A stretch of DNA of 15,291 bases, from contig MU069494.1 in NCBI GenBank assembly GCA_002284615.2, positions 570,647 through 585,937 of the forward strand, written 5' to 3'. How positions within the stretch are numbered: position 1 is the first letter of the stretch; the number at the start of each line of letters is the position of its first letter. The position numbers and the translations under genes are program-made. The stretch comes from Dunaliella salina. Its lineage: Eukaryota; Chlorophyta; Chlorophyceae; Chlamydomonadales; Dunaliellaceae. Of this stretch, positions 7,801 to 14,425 are shown piece by piece. A model generated the notes under the pieces. It saw only the letters and a program-made list of their open reading frames with translations, was not told where the DNA came from and did no database searches.

Positions 7801-10800
7801 GCTGAACTTGAAACCTGAGTATATAACGTTTATAACAATTATAACGTTATGTAACGTTATATACGGGGTATATAACGTGAAACCATTTCGCCACATAACG
7901 TTTGTGCGAACCCTAATTATAAATAAAAACACTTTTACCGGAAAATGATGAAAATTGGTTGACCCCAGATCACTCTCCTGGCCTCAGATCACCCTAAAAT
8001 GGCCCACAGCTCCACCCTGGGACCATTTTTTACCCCCAAATATTTTCTTAATAACCCTTGTATGATATGCTAATATCCTGCATATTCAAAAGTGGGAACG
8101 AAGGAGGCCAAAAAATGACCTTTTTGGCACCCCAAGTGCTGGATTTTTGGCGAAGCCCCATTCATGGGGCGTGAGCCTCTAGGTTTGCCGGCTTCAGTAA
8201 AGTTCACACCTGGCCACTCTGGCCCGCCCGGCGCACCCCCCACCCTGAAACCCGGTATATAAGCCAAGCAAACTCATTCAGGCAGCCCTGTGATGTCAGG
8301 GGGGCAGATGGGGCCATGAGCAGAATGCTCTGAAATCGCTCTGTTTGGGTACCTGCCCAGCATGGCCCGCCCAGCGCACCCCCCGCCTCCAAATTTGACG
8401 TGCAGGCCGAGAATTTTTTTTTAAATCAAAACATATGCGGTTGTTTGGCCGGGCGGTGCAGCGAGTAATACCATCGGAACTAGGGTCAGCCTCGGAGGAA
8501 GCTGAACTCAACGCAGGTGTCTAATTGCTCAGCCGCTCACGTTCCGAACGGCGTTGAGTTAATATTTGTACAAACACGAAGCAGTTGTGTCGCTGGCTTC
8601 CTAGCATTTGTTGACCAGTGATGTACTTTGTGACATGGGAAGGTGCTCGCACAGTTGTTCGCTCTCATGTGATGTGGAGCAGGACCAGCAACCCTGCCCG
8701 GGGGCTGTGGACGAAAGGGCCTCTGGAGCACAGCCTGCTGTTGACTGTTTAAGGGGTGCAGGTGTGCAAGGCCTTGATTGCCCATGCAAGAACGGCAAGC
8801 ACCCTCAACTGTGCATGCCTGCATGAACAAGGCATGCACGACTGCAGGAAGTTATACTGAGGACTTGTGTCTCTGGTGTGCATGGCCTGCCTGGTCCAGG
8901 TCCAGGAATGGTGGGCAAAACAGGGTCACACTGCTTAGCTCACAAGCACAGCATGTAGCTATGCCCACAGCCATGCTTGCATTAACCCATGCAGCAATGC
9001 AAACAGCCATGCACATGGTGATCCATGCAATGATGGGTGCGGTAATGCGCGCAGCAATGCGCAAAACCATGCTGGAATGCATGCTGCAATGCTCGTTGTT
9101 GGTAAAGCAGTCAAACTTGCACATGAATCATGGCATGTTCAAGTCCTGTTACAGGTGTTGTGCCTCTTGCAAGTCAAGGAAGTAGTGATTAACATCATCA
9201 GTCAGTGAGAGACTGGCTTCGCCAATTTTTCAGCGTCGCTTGCGACGCTCCCCACATTTGTCTCTAAAGGAAATGGCTGAAATCCAGTATCTGACCAACC
9301 TATGGATCTTTTCACTCCATTTTTTTGCAATGATATTTTTCTGGTACAAGGACTCCAAATCATTAAAAGTCACCCAATTTGGTGCAGTGGCTACATTTTG
9401 TACCTAAATTTGAAGCTTGCCAGTTGGGGGCAACTTGCTCGGTGAACATTTCAAAAGTGCTCTTTTTTGAGGCCTTCGTTGCCCACCTCTGGTAAAAACT
9501 AGGCTTCACGCCACGGCTGATTAGGCACATTGTCTGTGACTGGTAATATTGAAACCATAATACTACAGACAGCTTGGAAAACAGGCTTTACAGTGAATCC
9601 AAGGTTCAGGATTACCAGTCACGGACAACATGCGCAAGGAGCATGCGAAACATGCCTGATTTTGGGCCTCAGCTTCCCCCCTCTGCCACTTCGGCGACGA
9701 AAAAGTCATAAAGACTGGATCACGAGGCTGGATCAAAAACCTGTGCCTGCAGCACGAAGTCTGGGTCACAAGCTGTGCGCCGTTTCTCATATAGCAGAAA
9801 AGGGCATCATGCATAACTGTTTGCAGAAAAGCATTGCGGGAGTGAACGGGTATCAGGGCCCAGGGGCCTTGAGGAAGGAGGGCAGGTCCGAGGAAGCACA
9901 CAAAACTGGGCGCTCATCTAACACAAGCCAATTTGTAGGCAAACTGCCACCCACCGGAATATCACAGATAGTGGGTGTCTGGCATAGCAGCTCGATGTCT
10001 CGCAGCTTGGAGTAGTAGCTGTGGGAAAAAAAGCAAAATGCAGCACAGTAGCATGCAGAATTCAGAAAAAGTGGAGAATGGAAGGAGGTTGGCTTTAAAA
10101 CAAGCAGCGCGGTGTGAATGCATGCAGAAGTCATAATAATTCCAGGGAATGCAGCCAAAGAAGCCCTACAAGCAAGCAACGCTGCATGCAGTATGCACGA
10201 TCAGGAGAAGCTGAGCTGATTTCTTTAGCAAAAGTTGTGGCAACAGGCAGCGCAGCACACATGCTTGCATGGAGTAAGAGTAGTCTTTTAAAGCAGCAGC
10301 GCAGTGTGGATGAGTGGAAGGTGCAACAGCAGGCTGTCGCATGCAAGAATGCTGGAGTAAGGATAGCCAGACATCTTCCCAAGCCCATGACGGGAAGCAA
10401 CTTTGCAATTGGGGCTGGTGAGATGATGGCAAAGCGAGCATTTGAGCCTTTTTCCTGAGCGCGTGCAGCAAAAGAGCAACCTTGCCAGAAGCCTCTAGCA
10501 AAAAGCAGCGCAGCATTCCCAGAAGTTCATATGACCCTCATCTGCCCCACCTGGTGGGCTCCCCCATCCTCACTTAAATGCATGCAATCAATCATTCAAC
10601 TTGCTGCCCATAATCCTTGATGTCTTGCACTTCTTTGTGTACTGCTTTTCAACATCAACATAGATATCATAAATGCATCAACATATTTTTTGCAGGGCAT
10701 CCACTGGCACCCAGGTAAAGAAAAGAAAAGACTATGCAGTCCAAGTCTGGCTGCGTGCATGAAGGGAAGGTTACCTGCCTGAATGACAGGGTCCCACCAC

Positions 10801-13800
10801 ACAGACCAAGAGGAAGAGGTGATACAGAAGTCTACACCAGGCACCCAGGTAGTTCCTCCCTGGACCCCTCTTCATCTGTACCTTCCTGTCAGTACTTATA
10901 CACTTGGTACTTATACACTTGTTACTTGTACACGTGGTACCTTTCTTGGTACTTATACACTTGGTACTTATACACTTGGTACTTTTACAGTTGGTACCTT
11001 CCTTGGTACTTATACACTTGATACCTTCCTGTCAGTACTTTTACACTTGGTACACTTCCTTCAGTAACCACAGAATGGAGGAACCGAGCTGCCTGCCCCC
11101 CTCCGACACTCACAACTCCTTCTCCTTCTCTAGCCCATCCGCCCTTAGGCTGACATCATTCAGGTGCGCGGACAAATCAGCCACAGCCTTGGTGTTGTTG
11201 GACGGCGCAGTGGGTGAGGTGGCAGCGGAACCGGCGGTGGGTCGTGTAGTGATGGTGGGGCCGCGCCGAGGCATTGAGCCACCACCTACAAAGGAAAACA
11301 CAGCACACTCTTGAGAAAGATTCACATATTACTCGGTGTAAGCAAGGCTTAGTTTGAGCAATAATTTTCTGAGGGCAGAACTAGGGTCCAATCAACACGC
11401 CAAGGCTGCATCAAGGCGAAGAGCCAGCACCTGCCAAGGATAACAGAGCACAACTGAGCGCGGAGCAAAGGTTCTTTGAACAAGCTGGGGCTGCATCTAG
11501 GTGAAGACGCCAGCATCTGCAAAGGAAGACACAGCACGACTGAGTGCAGCGCTAGAGTTCTGAACACACAGGGGCTGCATTTAGGTGAGGATCAGCACCT
11601 GTAAAGGAAAACAGAGCACAAGTGAGTGCAGAGCTAGCTCCTTTAAAGACGCTGGGGCTGCATCTGGGTGAGATACCAGCACCTGCAAAGAGAAATAGAG
11701 CACGACTGTGCGCACAGCTAGCGTTAACGGGGCTACATTCAAGTGAAAAACACAGCCAGCTGAGCACAAAGTTGGCGCTTTGAACACGCAGGGTCTGCAT
11801 CTAGGTGACAAGCCAGAACCTGCAAAAGAAAAGCACAATTGAGTGCAGAGCAAGAGTTTTGAACTCGCAGGGTCTGCATCTACGCGAGATGCCAGCACCT
11901 GCAAAGGAGAGCAGAGCACAACTGATTGCAGAGCTAGGGTTCTTTATACATGGTGGGGCTGTATCTTGGCAAGGAGTCAGCACCAGCGATCGAGGACAGG
12001 GCACAAGAGCACAGGGCTAGGAACGCTGGGGCTGAACCCAGGCATAAGCCTGCCAGCTTGTGGGCATCAGAGGACCAAACATGAGCGCAAAGCACGCGTC
12101 GTCAGGGCCTCTTCCAGATTGGAGCACAGGCCTGCTTCTTTTTCAGTCAAAGCGGCACACAAAGCATGCGCTGCAAGAGGCGCTTAATGTATTAGGGCAC
12201 ACTCATCACAGACCTTTTTTGACCTTGCCCAGATCTCCTTCTAACTCAACATGTGCAAGGCGCAAAACATGCCCTTGCTCAAATATGACTCCCACATGGC
12301 AGCAACAAACAGTAGTGAGAGAAGATAACAGCAACAGCCACATAGATCTCACGAGGAACGGTGGCAGAGATGGGGGGAAACAAAACATGCACAAGGTCAA
12401 GATTGGAGTGGAGCCGGGGCCAGGGACAACGGCCGAGGATGAAACAACAGAAGGGCGAATGAGCACATATGCGGAGGTGATCACACTTGTGAACACGTTT
12501 GTGGGGTTGTTCATGTTTGAACACATGTTTGGAGTTGTTTGCGGATAGAGGCATTCGAGGAGGAAACAGATGAAGATCAGGCGGGGTTGAATGACCAGCA
12601 GCAGGGACACATGAAGGCAGCCGGTGCTGCTGATGTTCCGGTGTTGGCCCAGAGAATGACAAAGGGCAAGCTGTGCCATGATGGCTTTGCAACCATCCTG
12701 CATTGCGTCGATGCTTTTTGGTGCTAGGCAGCTTGAGCATCTGAAACACAGGAACTGCCCATTAAACCTGCATCCCCTTGTTTATTGTGTTGCATCAGAC
12801 GTCTAAATTTGGGGGGCCAGCCCCAACTTTAAATTATAAGCGCTGCTGCTGCTGCTGCTGCTGCTGCTTTTAGCAATGCATGCAGAAAGATCCAGGCTAC
12901 ATGCGTCTTTGCTGAGAGGGCAAGTACAACAGGCCCCAGACCTCGTCTCTGGCCTTGGGCCCCTCTGTAGGAACCTTTCTGGTCCTGTTTGACTTGGTGT
13001 TTCTGTGGGGTGCAGGCTGCCTTGCTGCCTACCTGCTTCATCATGATCGGTATTAGCTTGAAGGGCTATTAATTGCCAGGGTATTTATTCATGGATGCAC
13101 ATCTCGCACCCTTTGCAAGAACTACAGTACACATCCATGCTGAGCAGCACCTTCCATGGCTTCCTGAAGAGAATACTTCATTTTTCAGCTGGGCTAGCAC
13201 ACCTTCCAAGATACATAGAGATCTTGCAGGACACCGAGTGTGTGCATGACCTCAGAAGCAAGCATTACATGCACCAAACGAACGCAGTGAAGCTCGCTGT
13301 CAAGCATGCACACACAAAGCCGTGTTGCTTGAAGGGCTGTTTTTAGGTTGGATCGCAGCGTGAAATTGCAATGAGTTGAAAGAGCCACGTTAGCATGGTT
13401 GATCAATTCATAGGTTCGGCAAAATAAATTTGCGTACAACTCAAAAAATCCAAGATTCAACCAACTGTTCAAACGAACGTTTGCCTGTAAACAAGGGCAG
13501 GGTAGGGGCTGGCAACTGCACCTCAAGCGCCTATCCTCCCTCACCCTGTTGGAACCCCTGGCACAAGCGATGGTGGGGGAAGTTAACACCATGAACGAAG
13601 TTAGAGGGGGCAGTCAGGGTGTGGTGTAAGGGGTGTAGAAGGGTGTAATGGGGGTGTGAGAGGGTCCATTTTTGGCAGGGGGCATAAAGTTCAAGGAATA
13701 CACATTTTAAATCTGCGAATAATTTGCAAAAATCGGAACAGTTCGAAAATCTGGTATTGAACACCCTGCACGTTAGCTTGACGAAATGTATTACGTGCTT

Positions 13801-14141
13801 GGGCATGCAAGATTCTGCTAGTCATGCAGCCATCAGCTGAGCTGCCCTTAGTGGCAGGTATAGCTATGTATCGCTATCCTATCCTGCTAGTCATGGGGTC
13901 ATCTGCTCAGCTGCCCTTGCAGGCAGGTGTAGCTATGTACCCCTATCCTACCCTGATAGTCATGCAGGCCACCTCTGCAACATCACAACTTTAGTTGGGC
14001 CCACACGAGCTTTTCAATAAATCCACCACGTCCCAAATAAAAGGGAGCTTGAAAAATTAAAGCTTGCTTGTATCACGAGTGCGCATCGACTGTACAGGCA
14101 AAATGGCAATGCACGCATGTGCTATCGAATGTGTGTGAACA

Positions 14142-14213
<72 letters not shown>

Positions 14214-14425
14214 ACACACACACACACACATACACACACACACCACACCTGTGGGCGTGGCCATTTGACGCATGGATTGCTGGGCCTTGGCGCCGGGCTG
14301 CGGGGCAGGAGCCCCTTTAATGTCACCCGTCTTGGACTGGGCACGCCGCCCAGGTCCATCATAGTCCAGGATTGGCTGCCCCCCTGTTACTTGGTCATGG
14401 TACATCTTGAACCACTGCATGAACT
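4781..14425 (-). CDS. EB1: Microtubule plus-end-binding protein EB1, partial (5' end outside window), five exons
   Basis: EB1 proteins track growing microtubule plus ends: an N-terminal CH domain binds tubulin, and a C-terminal coiled coil plus EBH domain dimerises and recruits SxIP/CAP-Gly partners. Seen here: the end of the CH domain (EFMQWFKMYHDQVTGG), a basic linker (MPRRGPTITTRPT), a coiled coil (VADLSAHLNDVSLRADGLEK), the EBH signature EKEFYYSKLRDIELLCQTP, IIQRVEAILYAATQAEG and an acidic tail (DVEGGAQEEEQPAPVE, stop). Domain order and motifs match the plant/animal EB1 family as I know it. Exon joins: 14425-14249, 11285-11114, 10018-9955, 5231-5129, 4830-4781. All four introns are GT-AG, and the phases (1, 2, 0, 1) restore Gly, Phe, an intact codon boundary and Asp. 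About 188 residues are visible; family members are ~270-330, so ~100 N-terminal residues are missing to the right. No in-frame stop interrupts the exons, so the gene looks intact. Intron 3 carries nested transposons. Confidence 0.93.
4831..5128 (-). other. EB1 last intron, 298 bp
   Basis: The donor is CTAG|GTGAGC and the acceptor is CGTGTTGCAG, phase 1. No repeats were noted. The opposite strand is open for a long stretch (4629-5132, 167 codons), but this has no recognisable protein and overlaps two EB1 exons antisense. Confidence 0.8.
5129..5231 (-). CDS. EB1: EB1 exon: second half of EBH domain
   Basis: 103 nt. The acceptor is gcatatttgcag and the donor is CTAG|GTGAGC. It encodes IIQRVEAILYAATQAEG followed by RQALTDAQQDFAGGIFL. 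It matches the EB1 block 'VLQRIVDILYATDEGF' that closes the EBH four-helix bundle. It ends with one base (G), completed by AT of the last exon to give Asp. It lies 4.7 kb from the previous exon because of transposon insertions. Confidence 0.9.
5429..5467 (-). pseudogene. Possible hAT (DUF659-type) transposase fragment
   Basis: The minus strand reads WCGAHTLNLLAKA, which matches the C-x-A-H-x-L-N-L-L motif in the RNase-H-like region of many hAT/DUF659 transposases. It sits in a long open minus-strand stretch (5743-5129) that also runs through EB1 exon 5231-5129, but only this motif is recognisable. A single short motif is weak evidence. Confidence 0.35.
5616..5910 (+). repeat. 36-bp minisatellite, about 8 units
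   Basis: Units begin GCTTGTCAGGTGGTGC, then ATACATGCACC and a T-run of 5-10. Unit starts are 5651, 5686, 5722, 5760, 5795, 5831, 5867 and 5901, with a partial unit before. Length differences come mainly from the T-runs. Confidence 0.92.
6369..6511 (+). repeat. 33-bp 'CTGGATCAC' array, left part
   Basis: CCTGGATCACRAG motifs start at 6369, 6382, 6415, 6447, 6480 and 6499, mostly 32-33 bp apart with 13- and 19-bp sub-periods. The same 13/33 spacing reappears at 9714, 9727 and 9759, beyond element B, so the array was split by that insertion. Confidence 0.75.
7037..7902 (+). repeat. AACGTT palindrome clusters flanking an AT-rich insert within C
   Basis: TATAACGTTATA at 7037-7048 and 7059-7070; AACGTT at 7825, 7843, 7853 and 7897, and AACGTG at 7874. 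The left cluster and 7820-7850 are inverted copies of each other over about 34 bp. They could be subterminal transposase-binding sites or the terminal repeats of a separate element. Confidence 0.65.
7161..7475 (+). CDS. Short open frame inside element C, possible transposase N-terminus
   Basis: 104 codons from ATG 7161 (an upstream in-frame ATG exists at 7053). The first third is very acidic (GDEGEVEDGEEEAREDREKF). Later it reads YWAWLKPVLMRKGPGKPLQC followed by RLVCNRGG and CQVCQ. The aromatic-then-Cys layout recalls the BED-type zinc finger at the N-terminus of hAT transposases, but the Cys spacing is C-x3-C and no His pair is seen. No homologue recognised; may be a decayed or captured fragment. 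Confidence 0.3.
   Translation: MSEFGSGAAAGLGDEGEVEDGEEEAREDREKFEAHESVAQLRQAKLSCMSSGGRGRAEYWAWLKPVLMRKGPGKPLQCRLVCNRGGEAVCGKDLASDNPCQVCQ
8220..8387 (+). repeat. 25-bp direct repeat pair
   Basis: TGGCCCGCCCRGCGCACCCC, then CCRCC, occurs at 8220-8244 and 8363-8387 with two mismatches. A TATATAAG (8256) lies just after the first copy; whether this is a promoter is unknown. Confidence 0.7.
8961..9092 (+). repeat. 12-bp minisatellite, 11 units
   Basis: Units ATGCNNNCAGCN repeat with strict 12-bp spacing over 132 bp. They keep a frame open that reads as Met/Ala-rich (AMRAAMRKTM), but this follows from the repeat and is not evidence of a gene. Confidence 0.75.
9231..9250. repeat. Short GC-rich hairpin
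   Basis: AGCGTCGCTTGCGACGCT is a perfect 7-bp stem with a four-base loop, located between the end of insertion E and the resumption of element C. A has no equivalent sequence here. Confidence 0.6.
9530..9628. repeat. 18-bp inverted repeat in the right half of element B
   Basis: TTGTCTGTGACTGGTAAT (9530-9547) pairs with ATTACCAGTCACGGACAA (9611-9628), 17 of 18 positions, across a 63-bp spacer. A has no equally clear counterpart, so this may be a small insertion in B. Confidence 0.7.
9714..9770 (+). repeat. 33-bp 'CTGGATCAC' array, right part
   Basis: ACTGGATCACGAG, GCTGGATCAAAAACCTGTGC and TCTGGGTCACAAG continue the array found at 6369-6511 with the same phase pattern (13 then 32 bp). Confidence 0.7.
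9955..10018 (-). CDS. EB1: EB1 exon: EBH-domain core
   Basis: Short 64-nt exon. The acceptor is gctttttttcccacag and the donor is ATTCCG|GTGGGT. It encodes (F)YYSKLRDIELLCQTPTICDIP, the most conserved EB1 C-terminal signature (family: FYFSKLRDIEILCQTP). The Tyr/Ile/Leu residues form the EBH hydrophobic cavity in known structures. It ends in phase 0, directly compatible with ATC ATC CAG of the exon at 5231. Confidence 0.95.
10019..11113 (-). other. EB1 intron of 1,095 bp
   Basis: GT-AG, phase 2. It contains the 15-bp minisatellite at 10891-11053 close to its 5' end. At about 10100-10510 there are scattered 'aagcagcgcagc' motifs with irregular spacing (10101, 10290, 10503). No coding sequence was recognised. 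Confidence 0.85.
10891..11053 (+). repeat. 15-bp minisatellite (TACTTATACACTTGG)
   Basis: About ten units of TACTTATACACTTGG and variants, some joined by CTTCCTTGG. It starts about 60 bp downstream, in transcript sense, of the EB1 donor at 11113. Confidence 0.92.
11114..11285 (-). CDS. EB1: EB1 exon: Ser/Thr/Pro-rich linker and coiled coil
   Basis: 172 nt. The acceptor is ttttcctttgtag before 11285; the donor is GAGTT|GTGAGT. The first two bases complete Gly with the previous exon. 56 full codons follow: a basic Ser/Thr/Pro linker (GGSMPRRGPTITTRPTAG), then the heptad-bearing segment KAVADLSAHLNDVSLRADG and LEKEKE. This corresponds to the Arabidopsis-type 'LSKEVEDLKVSVDLLEKERD' coiled coil. 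The final TT joins C of the next exon to give Phe. Its acceptor region resembles the repeat units at 11404-12045. Confidence 0.93.
11404..12045 (-). repeat. 62-85-bp tandem array of splice-acceptor-like units
   Basis: Plus-strand landmarks ggctgcat (or variants) occur at 11404, 11489, 11573, 11656, 11731, 11793, 11872, 11957 and 12029. Read on the minus strand, most units contain TCTGTTTTCCTTTGCAG followed by GTGCTGGC. This is strongly similar to the true acceptor of EB1 exon 11285-11114 (TGTGTTTTCCTTTGTAG, then GTGGTGGC). The unit near 11731 is truncated and the one near 11979 degenerate. Confidence 0.88.
12842..12868 (+). repeat. (GCT)9 microsatellite
   Basis: Nine perfect GCT units in the large EB1 intron; CAG repeats in transcript sense. 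Confidence 0.97.
13816..13967 (+). repeat. 69-bp tandem repeat, two full units and a partial
   Basis: Units 13816-13884 and 13885-13953 (start TGCTAGTCATG, end CTATCCTATCC or CTATCCTACCC) and a third start at 13954. The core GCTCAGCTGCCCTTGCAGGC is shared with 4369-4388, suggesting descent from a retroelement tail. Confidence 0.85.
14143..14247 (+). repeat. (AC)n microsatellite next to an EB1 5' splice site
   Basis: About 105 bp of (AC)n with a few interruptions (accac, cacatac). In transcript sense it is (GT)n beginning two bases into the intron after the donor CCCACAG|GTGTGG. Confidence 0.98.
14249..14425 (-). CDS. EB1: EB1 exon: end of CH domain and start of linker
   Basis: 177 nt. The acceptor is ctgttgcag before 14425; the donor is CCCACAG|GTGTGG at 14249/14248. 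It starts with two bases of a split codon (probably Glu), then FMQWFKMYHDQVTGGQPILD and YDGPGRRAQSKTGDIKG. This aligns with the EB1 segment that follows 'KGxxxDNxEF' at the end of the CH domain (human FEFVQWFKKFFD, Arabidopsis LEFLQWLKRF). The remainder (APAPQPGAKAQQSMRQMATPT) is low-complexity linker. It ends in phase 1, leaving G to pair with GT of the next exon. A (GT)n tract follows the donor almost at once. Confidence 0.92.

Larger units (their letters stand above)
8147..9225. mobile_element. Insertion E within element C, ~1.08 kb
   Basis: It interrupts C where A reads continuously. TTGGCGAAGCC (8147-8157) and GGCTTCGCCAA (9215-9225) are perfect 11-bp inverted repeats flanked by T-runs (attt before, tttttc after), so the duplication length is unclear (perhaps TTT). 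Inside are a 25-bp direct repeat (8220-8244 and 8363-8387), TATATAA at 8256-8262, a 10-bp inverted repeat (8505-8514 with 8551-8560) and a 12-bp minisatellite. No transposase seen. Confidence 0.55.
7025..9491 (+). mobile_element. DNA transposon C inserted in B, itself interrupted by E
   Basis: The left end is CAGAGGTGGGCA (7025-7036) and the right end is GTTGCCCACCTCTG (9478-9491). Exact 9-bp target duplications gtaaaaact lie at 7016-7024 and 9492-9500. The core at 7935-8146 and 9266-9491 matches element A. The ~890 bp at 7037-7925 is absent from A and B; it has AACGTT palindromes at both sides and a short open frame. C may therefore be a longer family member, or carry a further insertion. 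Confidence 0.83.
6553..9685 (+). mobile_element. Non-autonomous DNA transposon B, interrupted by element C
   Basis: The left end is CATAGGGGGTAAGCTGGCCC (6553-6572); the right end GGGCCTCAGCTTCCCCCCTC-TG stops at 9685. They are mutual inverted repeats with a few mismatches. Flanks ccactttgg (6544-6552) and ccacttcgg (9686-9694) form a 9-bp target duplication with one mismatch. The left portion (6553-7024) aligns with element A from its left end onward. Its right portion resumes at 9501 (aggcttcacg), matching A at 1711 (agggttcacg). Without the insertion B is about 657 bp, close to A (639 bp). No transposase. Confidence 0.82.
5232..9954 (-). other. EB1 intron of 4,723 bp hosting nested transposons
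   Basis: GT-AG, phase 0, between the two EBH exons. It contains the 33-bp repeat array, nested elements B, C and E, the 36-bp minisatellite and a possible hAT remnant at 5429-5467. 5911-6360 has no feature I recognise. Removing element B with its insertions would shrink the intron by about 3.1 kb. Confidence 0.88.
11286..14248 (-). other. EB1 intron of 2,963 bp, rich in tandem repeats
   Basis: GT-AG intron bounded by phase-matched exons. In transcript order it carries (GT)n right after the donor, a 69-bp tandem repeat (13816-13967), a (GCT)9 tract (12842-12868), about 800 bp of unique-looking sequence at 12050-12840 with no recognisable protein, and the acceptor-like repeat array (11404-12045). 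13060-13800 holds no feature I can name beyond a repeated cttgaagggct motif at about 13057 and 13327. Confidence 0.85.

Noticed and set aside
8256..8262. TATATAA as a host gene promoter
   Set aside because: No gene follows on the plus strand; it lies inside insertion E and may be incidental.
10734..11067. YLYTW-repeat proteins
   Set aside because: Translation of the 15-bp minisatellite within an EB1 intron; open in more than one frame.
12206..12703. Overlapping 160-codon frames on both strands
   Set aside because: No recognisable domain, no codon or motif support, and located inside an EB1 intron.
14057..14420. Val-Cys and Thr-His repeat open frames
   Set aside because: They are produced by the (AC)n tract; the coding part of this region is the EB1 exon only.
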